Below are positions 12,633 to 23,303 of a stretch of 64,000 nucleotides of DNA, one piece after another. The stretch lies in assembly GCA_001466705.2 (NCBI GenBank), contig LATX02000189.1:1302001-1366000 (forward strand). The letters are read 5' to 3'. Under the pieces are notes generated by a model. That model was not told the origin of the DNA. It saw only the letters and a program-made list of their open reading frames with translations, and made no database searches. Each line of letters starts with the position of its first letter. The first letter of the stretch is position 1. This stretch comes from Moniliophthora roreri (taxonomy: Eukaryota; Basidiomycota; Agaricomycetes; Agaricales; Marasmiaceae). Made by a program: the position numbers and the translations under genes.

Positions 12633-13144
12633 GGCCGGGGTAGGGTTGAGTGAAAAAGTCCCTCCGACTTTTCGACCTGGTAATTTACCATGGTCGCCCG
12701 GGGCCCCGCTTTTTGACCGGTAATTACTGCACACGTGATCAGAAAATTTCCCTTCCGCTCGCAGTCTCCCCAAACGACAGATAACGACAAATTCACTATT
12801 TCATTCAAGAATATTCACAATTCCAATGTCAAGTACTACCGCTACCAAACCCCCATTGTGCGCGCGATATTGAATAATTGGAATCCACAACTGTTGGCAA
12901 GGAATCTGAGTTTGAGTTGGACTGGACTGTTGCTGGCTTTATAAGTTATGTGCGACTCGGCGCGCCCTAAGAAATATCCGACGGTGAACGCATCGCTATC
13001 AGGTGACCACGTGACAAAGTAATTTACTCGACCTGTGCGACCCCAGTCCGTGCCCATGTAAATTACTGTAAATTACTGTTATTTACCGGTAAAAAAGAGG
13101 ATCGGTCAAAAACTACTACTTTTTCACTCAACCCTAGGCCGGGG
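12633..13144. mobile_element. hAT-like non-autonomous element (MITE) with target-site duplication
   Basis: The element is 12641-13136 (496 bases). Its ends are perfect 19-base inverted repeats: TAGGGTTGAGTGAAAAAGT at 12641-12659 and the exact reverse complement at 13118-13136. Both sides carry the same 8-base direct repeat GGCCGGGG (12633-12640 and 13137-13144). An 8-base duplication with a TA-GGG-type terminus is the hallmark of hAT transposition. Subterminal TAATTTACC/TAAATTACTG motifs recur at both ends. No transposase frame is present, so it must have moved in trans. It lies 155 bases past the sulfate permease stop and 57 bases before the TACO1 start. Confidence 0.9.
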
Positions 13145-13201
13145 TGATGAAAGGTCCGGAGCGAAGTTTTGTCAGGCGGCACAGAGTGAGTTGTTCGCAC
13201 G

Positions 13202-14437
13202 ATGAGGTCACTTGCTCGACTTCCCTTCCCAACAACACTCGCTACACAGAGGTATTTCTCCTGCTCACGTTCGCTTCTTGCCGGCCACAACAAGGTGAAT
13301 TCGTTTTCCTACTCGCATGATCGTACTGAAACCACCCCTTTTAGTGGTCGAAAATCAAGGACAGAAAGGGCGCAAACGACGCGTCCCGAAGTGCCATCTT
13401 CAACAAAGCGACCCTTGTGAGCATATCGGAATCTGTTAGGCCTTGCAGACACTAAAAGCGCAATCTCCAGGATATCCTCAGTGCCGCAAAAGGTTCGCTG
13501 ATTATTATCGTGAACTATCCATGCTCAACCTTCACCAGTTGGCGGTTCCCCGGATCCAGAGAAGAATGCGTCGCTAGCTGCAGTCATCAAGAGGCTCAAG
13601 GCTCAAGACGTTCCAAAGGAAAATATTGAGAAGGCGTTAGTCAAGGTGCGGGTCTTTTGCGCCATATGGTCTTCTTGTTATTCAATTTGGCGCGTAGGCA
13701 TCCAAGGCAAAGGGCACCGGTGAAACTACAACATATGAAGCTCTCGCATGTGGATCTGTTGGCATTATTATGTGAGTCGGAACTTGAACTTACTTAGGAG
13801 CCTCTCAATGCTGAACCAGAATCTAGAGAATGTTCAACGGACAATTCAAATCGAACTGTGAAAGCCATGCGAGAGATCCTAACACCACGAGGGTGCGTTG
13901 CAGTCTTTCAGAGGCTTGGTTGTCTGCTAAAATTGCTCTAGTGGTCACATAACGCCCATAGGCTTCATGTTTCAACGAAATGGTGTGGTAAAAGTTGTAA
14001 TGGACAAGTCGAACCAATTCGATCAGAGATTGGAAGCGTTGGTGGAGCTCGCATTGGACAATGGTTCAGAGGATTTTGAGACGTTGTCTGTGGGCGAGAG
14101 TCAGGAAGAAATTGAGGTGAGTGTTACTGTCTTTCACCTCAACTTGTGCTGAGAAGTCCTTCTAGTTCTCTTGCGAGCCTTCAGCATTGGCAGCACTCAC
14201 TACAGCGCTCTCTGAGTCGAAAAATTGTCATGTCGTATCAAGTGAGCTTGTGTATCGTCCTTTTACGGCTGCAGAGCTATCACCCGAAGACCGGGAGAAG
14301 GTGAATGAGTTGATCGAGACGTTGGAAGCAAATGATGATACGGTGAGGGTCTGGACCAATCTGCCCCAGGTGAGTCTACACACCATGAAACCTACTCATG
14401 TCGACTAACGCATTTATCCGCTCAGGATCCCTTGTAA
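13202..14437 (+). CDS. TACO1: Mitochondrial translational activator, TACO1/YebC family
   Basis: The gene is built from eight or so short exons that join in frame. It starts at 13202 with an Arg/Ser-rich presequence (MRSLARLPFPTT...RYFSCSRSLLAGHNK), typical of mitochondrial import. YebC signatures follow: GHNK-WSKIKDRKGAND, AVIKRLKAQDVPKENIEKAL, KAKGTGETTTYEAL, TVKAMREILTPRGGHITPIG, MFQRNGVV, and a C-terminal VVSSELVYRPFT, ELSPEDREKVNELIETLEAN. The last exon is only DPL-stop after the intron ending at 14425. YebC/TACO1 proteins bind mitochondrial ribosomes and ease translation of difficult messages such as COX1. The upstream promoter is interrupted by the hAT-like element. Confidence 0.9.
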
Positions 14438-14537
14438 TTCGTACATCAAATTGATGGAGTCTTCCTAATTTTTACATTATAATCTATGAAAACGACAACT
14501 TCTACGGTAGTCACACAACTCGCAGAGATGGATGCGT

Positions 14538-15210
14538 TTACTCGTATACCCAGTCGTCCTGGGCCTGGACGCTGTATTGGATAACGCCCTCAGGGAACCA
14601 ACTGGATGGTATTGGTTAGCTGCGGCAGTTATTACAAAAGTATCTGGCGACTCACAGGGCGATTTCCTTTTCGGCGCTCTCAACAGAGTCAGAACCGTGG
14701 CAGACGTTTCGGCCTACAGCTAAGCAGTAGTCTCCTCGGATGGTGCCTGTGGACTAGTATATCAGGGTTTTGTCTTTTCGCAAGAGAAACACGACTTGCC
14801 TGGTGCGGAGGCAAGAGGATTGGTAGCACCGAGCATAGCACGGCCGGTCTTGACAGCGTCGAGACCCTCGAAAACGATGGCAGCGACGGGGCCAGAGGCC
14901 ACGTATTTGATCAAGCCAGGGAAGAAAGATTTGCCCTTGAGGTCAGCGTAGTCTATAGGGTCAAACTAGTTTCAATCGCGATTCATCGATGAATATGATA
15001 GCAACGCACGCTTCTCAAGGTGCTCTGGGGTAGCATGGACAAACTTGAGAGCAACGATTTTGAATCCCCTGTCCTCGAACCTTTGGATGATCTTGCCAAC
15101 GAGACCACGTTGGACGCCATCGGGCTACAAAACTGGTCAATCGCGCGATATTGATCGAGTGAGAGGTATATTACCTTGACCATGATGTAGGTACGCTCGG
15201 TCTTGGACAT
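14538..15210 (-). CDS. NDK1: Nucleoside diphosphate kinase
   Basis: Exons 15210-15175, 15124-15010, 14952-14800, 14746-14656 and 14601-14538 give 152 residues, the normal family length. Motifs are [76 protein letters not shown] and [20 protein letters not shown]. The histidine of CHGSD is the phospho-acceptor. The enzyme exchanges the gamma phosphate between NTPs and NDPs. The intron 14799-14747 uses a GC donor (CAG|GCAAGT), the best non-GT donor consensus. The gene is divergent from QCR7, with 184 bases between the two starts. Confidence 0.95.
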
Positions 15211-15394
15211 GGCAAAGGAACTTGATCGAGTAAAACAGTTGAAAGTGGTTTGAAGGAAATCAGTAAATCGCGAACTTTGCATTTTTATCGACCATCAAAG
15301 GCTCGGCAATGTCCGTGAAATTCCCACGTCGGACTAGCCTGTCGTTCCGAACTCCTCCTACGGTCCTTCCAACTTCAAACATTATTCTCCCATA
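15211..15394. promoter_or_regulatory. Shared divergent promoter, NDK / QCR7
   Basis: Two housekeeping genes start on either side of this 184-base gap on opposite strands, so it must carry both promoters. I see no clear TATA box. Confidence 0.5.
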
Positions 15395-15953
15395 ATGACT
15401 ATTTTCGGCCCTCTGAGCGTCTCGCTCGCTTCCCAGATTCGTGCATCTAAAACACTCTCCGCATGGTTCATTCCCGTAGCGAATTGGTATGCCAATGCCA
15501 TGCGATACAGGCAATTCGGCCTCAGATACGATGACCTCTGTGTGTGTTTTCTCGTCGTACCAAACCTGAATATTGACTATTAGCGAACTATAGTGCTAGA
15601 GGAGCGTGACGATGTCCAACGGGTGCGTAGTCGGACACTTTTACTGTATGCTTTCATTGCTGAAACTGTGCCCTTTTGCAGGCTATTGGACGTCTGACAC
15701 CCCAAGAATCCTATGACCGCGCATTCCGTTTCAAGCGTGCCTCTCAGGCCAGTGCTCTTCACAAACCCCTCCCCAAGGAGCAATGGACCAAGCCGGAGGA
15801 TGTATGTTATAGGGTTTTCATCCAGGGGACTAAAATGCTGACGCCATTGTTCTCACCTAGGACATCCGCTACTTGACTCCCCACATTACAGCAGTTGCTA
15901 AGGAAGATGCTGAAAGAAAGATGTGGGATACCATTGCTGTAAAGAGGAAGTAG
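15395..15953 (+). CDS. QCR7: Cytochrome b-c1 complex subunit 7 (14 kDa)
   Basis: Four exons (15395-15539, 15594-15622, 15682-15801, 15861-15953) join to 128 residues, as expected for QCR7/UQCRB. The chain shows FGLRYDDLLLEERDDVQRA, IGRLTPQESYDRAFRFKRAS, HKPLPKEQWTKPEDDIRYL and PHITAVAKEDAERKMWD. The subunit sits on the matrix side of respiratory complex III and is needed for its assembly. The second exon is only 29 bases. Start was taken at the first ATG, which gives a short amphipathic N-terminus. Confidence 0.93.
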
Positions 15954-16210
15954 ACAGCAGCTTTGCGTAGAAGGCGAATAGACGAGTTTTCCAGCTGGAG
16001 CGAGTTTTGCTTTCGATACGTCGACCCTTTCACAGAACCCAAAGCCGAGTTGATCTCCTCGAAAGTAGCGTCCATTCACCTCAAACCGATCGTATTACAG
16101 GACTAGGCAGGAGATGCTTTATTTATACACTCTAAAGCACATTCTATCGTATACGCTTTTTTGTTATTCCTACACATGTCCCACACGTCCTCATAACCCG
16201 AACATGGAAT

Positions 16211-18997
16211 TCAAAACGCCTTGAGGAGAGGGGAAACAACCTCACCGCCCTTCTTCTTGTAAAAGTCGACAACTTTCCTACCAACGGATGCAATGTCTAC
16301 CAAGCAAAGAATCAGCATGCAAGACCTATTGCCCCAGAGACAGCTTACTGGAGCCAGTGAGGCCAAACTTCTCATAGACCTTCTGATAAGGACCGGAAGC
16401 ACCGAATGTGTCAAGACCATATTGCTAAGAGAAAATGAGTAAGTACCCTTAATCGCGAAAGATGAATCACCCACCTCATGACTATATTTCTGCCATCCAG
16501 TAGTAGACAGAGCCTCCAAAGAAAGGATGGGTGCACCGCTCTTGAGCACGCTGAGCTTGTACTCCTGGAGTTGCTGGTCAAACACAAGCCAGCACGGCAA
16601 GCTGACGACTCGGGTTCTTATACCCTCGGCCTTGAGCTTGCCAGCAGCTTCTATAGCAATGGAGACTTCGCTACCTGCACTGACGATCGTAAGGTCTTCA
16701 TTCTGCTCATCGTGCAGAACGTAGCCGCCCTTCAAGGCATTCTCAATGGTCGAGCCCTCGAGGTTAGGAAGATTCTGACGGGATAATGAAAGAACAGATG
16801 GTGTCTTCTTGTTCGTCAAGGCCCAATAGTAGGAAGCAGAGGTTTCATTTCCATCAGCGGGACGCCAGAACGCCAAGTTGGGGATTGCTCGCAGGTGAAT
16901 GGCAGTTTCGATAGGTTGGTGAGTGGGGCCATCTTCACCGAGACCAATAGAATCGTGAGTAGCTGCTCAAAAAATAAGCAAACATGCAACCCCCTCCAAA
17001 ACTAATCGTATTACTCACCAACCCAAATGACTTGATGTCCGCTCAACGCTGAGAGCCTGACCGCACCGGCGGCGTATGAGACGAAGTTCTAGGCGACGTA
17101 TTCAGTGAGCACAGCAGGAATAACTAAGACACTATCTTCCTACCAAGAAAGTGGCGACGAAGGGAATGATGCCACCGTAAGCGGCGAGACCGTTGGCGAC
17201 GGCTCCCATTCCGTGCTCACGAACACCATATCGGATATATGTACCCGCGTAGTTACCCAAACCAGTGCTAGGGGGTTGAAAATCAACTGATCCCTTGACC
17301 TTGGTCAAGTTACTGCCAGTCAAATCAGCAGAGCCACCTATCAGCTCGGGCAAACCAGGAATGATAGAAGTAAGGACAATCTCGGAGAGCTTTCTGGAAG
17401 CCTGAGCAGGGTCGCTTGGCTTGTAAACAGGAAGAGTCTTCTCCCAGCCGTTGGGTAATTCACCAGCGATACGCCTGACAAGCTCTGCGTGCTCCCTGGG
17501 GTATCTCTGGCCATAAGAAGAAAAGAGGTTATTCCAGTCTGACTCAAGTGATGCTCCACGCTTGGCAACTGCACTGTATGCGTCGTATGTGGCTTGTGGG
17601 ACATAGAAGTGCTGATCTGCAGGGAGGCCAAACTTGGTCTTCAGTTGCGCAATATCATCAGGCTTGAGCGCTAATAAAACACCATTATTGGACATTCCCG
17701 GCGCAAAGCAGGTACTTACGAGATCCGTGAACTCCATGCGTTCCCTGCTGCTTAGAACCGAAACCAATAATGGTCTTCAACCGGATAATAGTAGGTTTGT
17801 TCTTCTCTTGACGCGCTTCGGTGATAGCATTGTAGATGCCAGCGAGATCACTAATCAAATATCAAGTTAACTCAATCCAGTTAGACCGTAAGAAAACCGA
17901 TTACGTGTCGCCATTCTCAACATGAAGAACCTGCCATCCATACGACAAGAAGCGTTGCTCGACATTTTCTGTGAATGCGACGGCCGTGTCACCGTCAATA
18001 GAGATGTCTACAAGGAATATGAGTGCTTGACAATCGCCGAAAGGTAGTCATGGCATACGGTTGTCATCGTAAACCTATTCGCAGCCTTGAGAACGGTTAA
18101 ACTCGAAGAACTGGGAGGACACATACCACAATCAGGTTACCGAGCTGAAGATGCCCAGCAAGACTGGCAGCTTCGCTGGCAACACCCTCCATCAAGCAAC
18201 CATCACCGCAGAACACTGAAGATCTCTTAGTTGAGGCAGTACCATGATACAACCGCATACATACCGTACGTGTAATTGTTGATGAGATCGAATCCGTTCT
18301 TGTTGTAGACGGCGGCGAGATGAGCCTGAGCAATAGCAAGGCCAACACCATTGCCAAACCCTTGTCCGAGGGGTCCCGTAGTGACTTCGACGCCTGGGAA
18401 ATGATTAGTACGGGTTCTAATATCAGAGATAGGAATACACGCCATCGGTGTGGCCAGCTTCCGGGTGTCCAGGTGTTAGAGAATCTACTTGACGAAAGGC
18501 CTTTAGGTCGTCGATTGAAAGTTCGTATCCGAGTAAATGGAGGAGAACGTATTGGATTGCGCATCTGAGAAGCGATGAATACGAGGTAGACGAAGATCGA
18601 GAGAATTCCTTACGCATGTCTGTGCTCGGACAATTAACTCTAGACGCGATCGACGCTGATGGAGTTGCTCACCCATTAGACAAAACGAATCGATCCCGGT
18701 TGAACCATTTTGAATTCTTGGGGTTGGCATTGAAGAAACTGGATGTATCCGGCGTTGAGGAAAAGCATCCGACTCAACGAAGGCAACACATACCGGGTGA
18801 AGAGGATATGTGCAGCTGGTGCCATGCCTAACGGTGCACCTACAGATCAAAATGTATCATAATCCAGCATGACAGAACAAGACTACCATTTGCCTACCAG
18901 GATGGCCAGAGTTGGCCTTGGTAACTGTGTCGGCTGCGAGAGCACGAATAGTGGCGATTGCGGCTTCATCAGAAGCGACTGATGAGAAGGAAGACAT
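16211..18997 (-). CDS. TKL1: Transketolase
   Basis: A multi-exon gene that reads as one full transketolase. The start at 18997 gives [20 protein letters not shown], then [19 protein letters not shown] (thiamine diphosphate binding), [54 protein letters not shown] and VYDDN. The second half has [50 protein letters not shown] and the C-terminal [20 protein letters not shown]. The enzyme moves two-carbon units between ketose and aldose phosphates in the non-oxidative pentose phosphate pathway. The intron 18442-18394 appears to use a GC donor (GATG|GCGTGT), because no GT donor keeps frame and the branch/acceptor is clear. It is divergent from CMC2. Confidence 0.94.
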
Positions 18998-19186
18998 GAT
19001 TGGGGGTTGCTGAAGATGGACGTCAAGAGGGAAGATGAAACTTTACCAAGAGTCGTTTATATGTACTCCCCGGTCCCAGTAGAATCTGGATATCGATTAG
19101 TATTGCGGTAAATTACGGGCAATGGTTTCCAAATTCTTACACCGTCCCGGCACTCCGGACCAATCCGTTGCTTGCCGCGAACCATC

Positions 19187-19528
19187 ATGCACCCTCAGCT
19201 ATCTGACAAAAGAATAGGTCCGTATATGACTGTTGCTGTACTCTGCTGTATGTGCTGATCCATCTCTTCTCAGTTTGCAAGGATTTTATCCAAGCACTGG
19301 AACAGTGTCATCTCAGTACCTGGAAAAAGTTTACGGGCGGCTGTAACAAGTACAAGGATGAAATGAATCGTTGTCTGCACGCAGAGGTGCATTATACGTG
19401 TTCGTCTCATGAGCAGTCTTCTGACCAATCTTCAGAGCATGAAGCGTTCCGCCGCTAACCGGGAAAACTCCAAAATTCGGCAAGCCAAAAGGGAAAAAGC
19501 TATACAAGAATTCGTGCAGGATTCATAG
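19187..19528 (+). CDS. CMC2: Twin CX9C protein, CMC2-like (cytochrome c oxidase biogenesis)
   Basis: Exons 19187-19217, 19274-19386 and 19436-19528 give 78 residues. The start MHPQL is typical of CMC2. Two CX9C motifs are exact: C-KDFIQALEQ-C and C-NKYKDEMNR-C. A charged helix follows (NRENSKIRQAKREKA). Such proteins fold in the mitochondrial intermembrane space through Mia40 disulfide relay and support cytochrome c oxidase assembly. The gap to the divergent transketolase start is 189 bases and must act as a shared promoter. Confidence 0.88.
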
Positions 19529-19608
19529 CTTGCTAATGTTACAAGTACATCTTATATCATTTACTGGCCAACTGCTATGGCTGATCAACTACAAGTCCTC
19601 CTGCTGGC

Positions 19609-22600
19609 TCAAACGAGCTGAAGGTCCTTGTCATTCAAATCAACACCGGCCAAACTCGCGTCCCCGTCCACAACTTTTACGCTGACAGCGCTACCCTTCC
19701 TCTCCACCTCGATCGACGCGACATATGAAGCTTCCTTGGACGAGGGAACCCTCACCGTAACCTTCTTTCCATCCTCAAAGCCAAACACGTCCACCTTCAA
19801 ATCTTTTGCGTAGTCATAATCCGGACGCCCAATTCCCGCGGGGCCACGGAGCAGAACGGTTCCCTCACGAATCCACAGTGGAATTTCATTCAGTGGAATC
19901 CGTTCTCTAACCCACGCCGGTCCTTGTACAACCCGACTGTGGTCCCAATAGTGCGTCCACTGCCCCCCGGGAAGATAATACTCGGTGTCCTCTTCTTGTG
20001 GACCAAATACAGGTGCAACGAGTAGCGAGGGACCAAACATGTACTGTTTATCGAGATTGTGGGTAGTGCGATCTTCTGGGAATTCGAGGAACATAGCTCT
20101 CTGAATGGGTAACCCGCTCGTGGTTGCCTTAATGGCCTGAGAGACATGTCAGACATGAATTACAATGTCAACAAAGAGATGCACCAAATCGTAAAGGTAG
20201 GGCATGAGTCGATGTTTGGCATCAAGCAGCTTTGCCATGCCCTTAGCTGCCTCTTCTCCATAATTCCATGGTACACGGTAAGAACTAGAACCATGCAATC
20301 GTGAGTGAGATGAAAACAGTCCGAATGCGACCCATCGTTGGTAAATTTCTGGTGGTGGGTGTCCCTGGAAATCGAGCTTATCAGCACAACGATCTATGTC
20401 TTGGCAAAGAAGTATGAACCTCAAAGCCACCGATATCATGAGAAGCAAATGCAAATCCGGATAGAGTCAAGGAAAGTGCACCACGGATAGCCTCATTCAT
20501 TGCCTCCCAGGTTGATTCACAATCGCCTCCCCAGTGAACCGGGAACCTGGAAGGTCGTTAGGGTGAAAGACTACCTCAGCTTTTGCAGGCTTACCTTTGC
20601 CCACCAGCTGCGGCAGTTCTAGCGAACAGCACGGCCTGTCCTTTACCGACATTCTCTTCGAGGAGGTTGAAGACAAACTCGTTGTAAATGACGGCATACA
20701 TATTATGCATCCTCATCGGGTCAGAGCCGTCGTGGAAAACGACATTGGCATGAGGAATTCGTTCACCTTGAAGGAATTCAAAACGAGCATTTTAATAGCA
20801 ATGATCAAATGCGTACCGAAATCAGTCTAGAAAGCAGGGGAATCAGAGAGAGAACGAGTAACAACAAGCACACTGGACGCACCTTGAAACAATCAACACC
20901 AAGATCAATAAGTGCCTTAAGCTTGGCACCGTACCAAGCTCTAGCCTCAGGGTTGGTGAAGTCCACGATAGCAAGCCCGGGTTGCCAGAGATCCCATCTA
21001 CACCAAAGGGTTATGTCAATTTCACCAAATGATGAAAGAAAGCATACTGCCAAGGCGTTCCGTCAGTCCTTTTGATGAAGTATCCGCCCTTGACACCTTC
21101 CTGAAATATAGGCGAGAGTTGACTGATATACGGGTTGACTAGCTGGACAATCAGCAAAAAACACTGCACTGAATGTTCGGCAACACCTACTCCAAACACA
21201 AATCTTGACGCCATACTTCTCTTTGATCTCAGAGAGGTATTTGGCAGGATCAGGGAAGTTGTCTGAGTCAAATGTAAATGAACACCTGCCCGGTGTCAAA
21301 ATAAGTACAAGTATTGAGTTTCGATTAAAACATACCATTCGTATTGTTTCATCCAGAAGCAGTCAAGATGGAAAACACGGACGTTGCAATCCCTTTCCTT
21401 CATTCCTTGTAGGAACCCAGAAACGGTGTCGCTGTCGTAATCCGTCAAAAAGGACGTGGATAACCATAGTCCGAAGGTCCAGCTTGGAAGTAGACTTGGG
21501 TTGAAAGGAATTGAGTGCGATCTATTCAGTGTCACGAAGACAATGACCTACGGTGGGCGACCTGTCATACGAGTATATCTTTCCAAAATCTAAGGAATGA
21601 TATCCATAAGATTGGGGAATGAAGGAGACTATATCGCATACCTCCATAGGCGTTTCACCGTAAATTATAAAGTACTCCAGACTAGATCCCGCAACAGAGG
21701 TGCCTACTCGGGAGACCTTTTCGCTGCCTACTTCGACTTCGACTTCGCCTGGGTGGTTGATGAACCTACACGAAAGGAAGCGTATACGTGAGTGTGGCTC
21801 CGGGCTTCTTCAAGAAACCATTATAGTACTTACACACCGTAGTTTCTGTTGGTGATGTAGAACGGAATACATTTGTAGGCCTGTTCGCTAGAGGTTCCAC
21901 CATCTACCGATTATCAGCCATGTGTGTATGTTAGTCGAAGACTTGTGGCGCTAACCTTGATTCCAGATTGTGACCGACTGGCCTGTTCATTTAAAAGATA
22001 TCAGTGCATGGTACGAGGGTGACATCGAGAAAACACGCCATTTTTCACGAAATGCCCGAATTGCTCTCCGAATCCATAGATCAGCTCTCCCGGGGACAAG
22101 TTCAACTCGGAGTTAATGTATTGGACAGTCGGAGGAAGTGGGCTAGGATTGGGGTTGGACCGCGGGTCATTTGTCAAGCAGGTAGTATTAGAAGCGGAGG
22201 TCAACGTCCATTTGCCTGGGATCTCAAATACACCTTGATGTTTCGGTCCAGCGAATGTTAAGACACGCTTTGGTGATTTGAAGGTGATGGTATAGGGATT
22301 CTCAGTAATGACCGCAGTCAATCCGGCAGAAGTAAGAGAATACCCTCCATCATTCTTGGATAGCTGGACGTTGCGGATTGGTTTGTCATTTGGGAACAGT
22401 GGAATGTTGAGGGATGGCTCGATGTGGATGAAATGATCGATTTTGACCCCAATGACACCCTCGGTTGGTGAGTGTACTTTGACCGTTAGCACGGGACCTG
22501 AAAGTGCCTCCCCCCCTAATTAACTAATGCAAAGAGGTGATTCGATAAGGGAAACTTGCCGCCCAGAGTATCACCTCGGTGCCTGATTGGTCGAGTGGAT

Positions 22601-22707
22601 ACAAAGAATTCATAAGCGTCGTTTTCCTGGCGGACATTGGTGACTTGAAGGCCATAGCTGGCTTTGACGCCGTTCTTCAAGAGCCAGAAACCGTCGTTGA
22701 ACTTCAT
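19609..22707 (-). CDS. Glycoside hydrolase family 31, alpha-xylosidase-like
   Basis: A long multi-exon gene. The start at 22707 gives MKFNDGFWLLKNGVKASYGL, the usual N-terminus of YicI-type alpha-xylosidases. Key parts are YGFGEQFGHFVKNG, FGLWLSTSFLTDYDSDTVSG, RVFHLDCFWMKQYEW and the nucleophile block DCFKTDFGERIPHANVVFHDG. The acid/base region is GGDCESTWEAMNEAIRGALS, and FEGHPPPEIYQRWVAFGLFS is typical of the subfamily. The end is an all-beta C-terminal domain. No signal peptide is visible, so the enzyme is probably cytosolic. It likely releases alpha-linked xylose from xyloglucan oligosaccharides; substrate is inferred from the KTDFGERIP motif rather than tested. Confidence 0.88.
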
Positions 22708-23303
22708 GGTAAGGGGCAGCCAAGATTTGTATGATCATTTGAACTCTGGAAGGCTTTAAACTGTTTGCTTTTTTCAAGGCGGGCCGCACCACCGCCCGAG
22801 AAAAATCCGAATGGAGGGAGAACAGCAAATGTTACTTGTCCAAGAGGCATGTGAGACGACAGAGAGTGACAGCAGACTAGCTCCTTCTTTTTCCTCAGAG
22901 AGGATAATGGTTGAGCCAGGTTGGTCGTTATTCGCTGGTTCCAAAAATGTGACAATGGCTCCCAAACAGGCTTCGGGAGCGCGAGATAAACAGAATTTGC
23001 CTAGTGATATTTCTTTTTACTTGTTACGATTCCTAGGAAGCAAGTCAGAACACTGTAGCGGTTGCGCGTTGAGAAACGCCTTGTACCCCAACTCATCAGT
23101 GCTGGGGCTGTCCTCCGATGAGCCTCATGCCTAAGAGAGTATAACTCACTCGAAGCGCAGCAGTTACGACAACCCCGAAAATAGGATTATAACCCTCGAC
23201 GATGACATGGAGATGACATAGGCGGCTGCAATTTTCAGTGTAAATATAGCTCGTGGCAATGCTCATATAAGAAAGCCATTCTCATCCACCCATTCACCAA
23301 ACC
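22708..23303. other. Intergenic, divergent promoters of GH31 and glutamate decarboxylase
   Basis: No gene is supported. A minus-strand frame at 22955-22704 is open for 83 codons but has no domain and simply abuts the GH31 start. The region carries both promoters. Confidence 0.4.
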
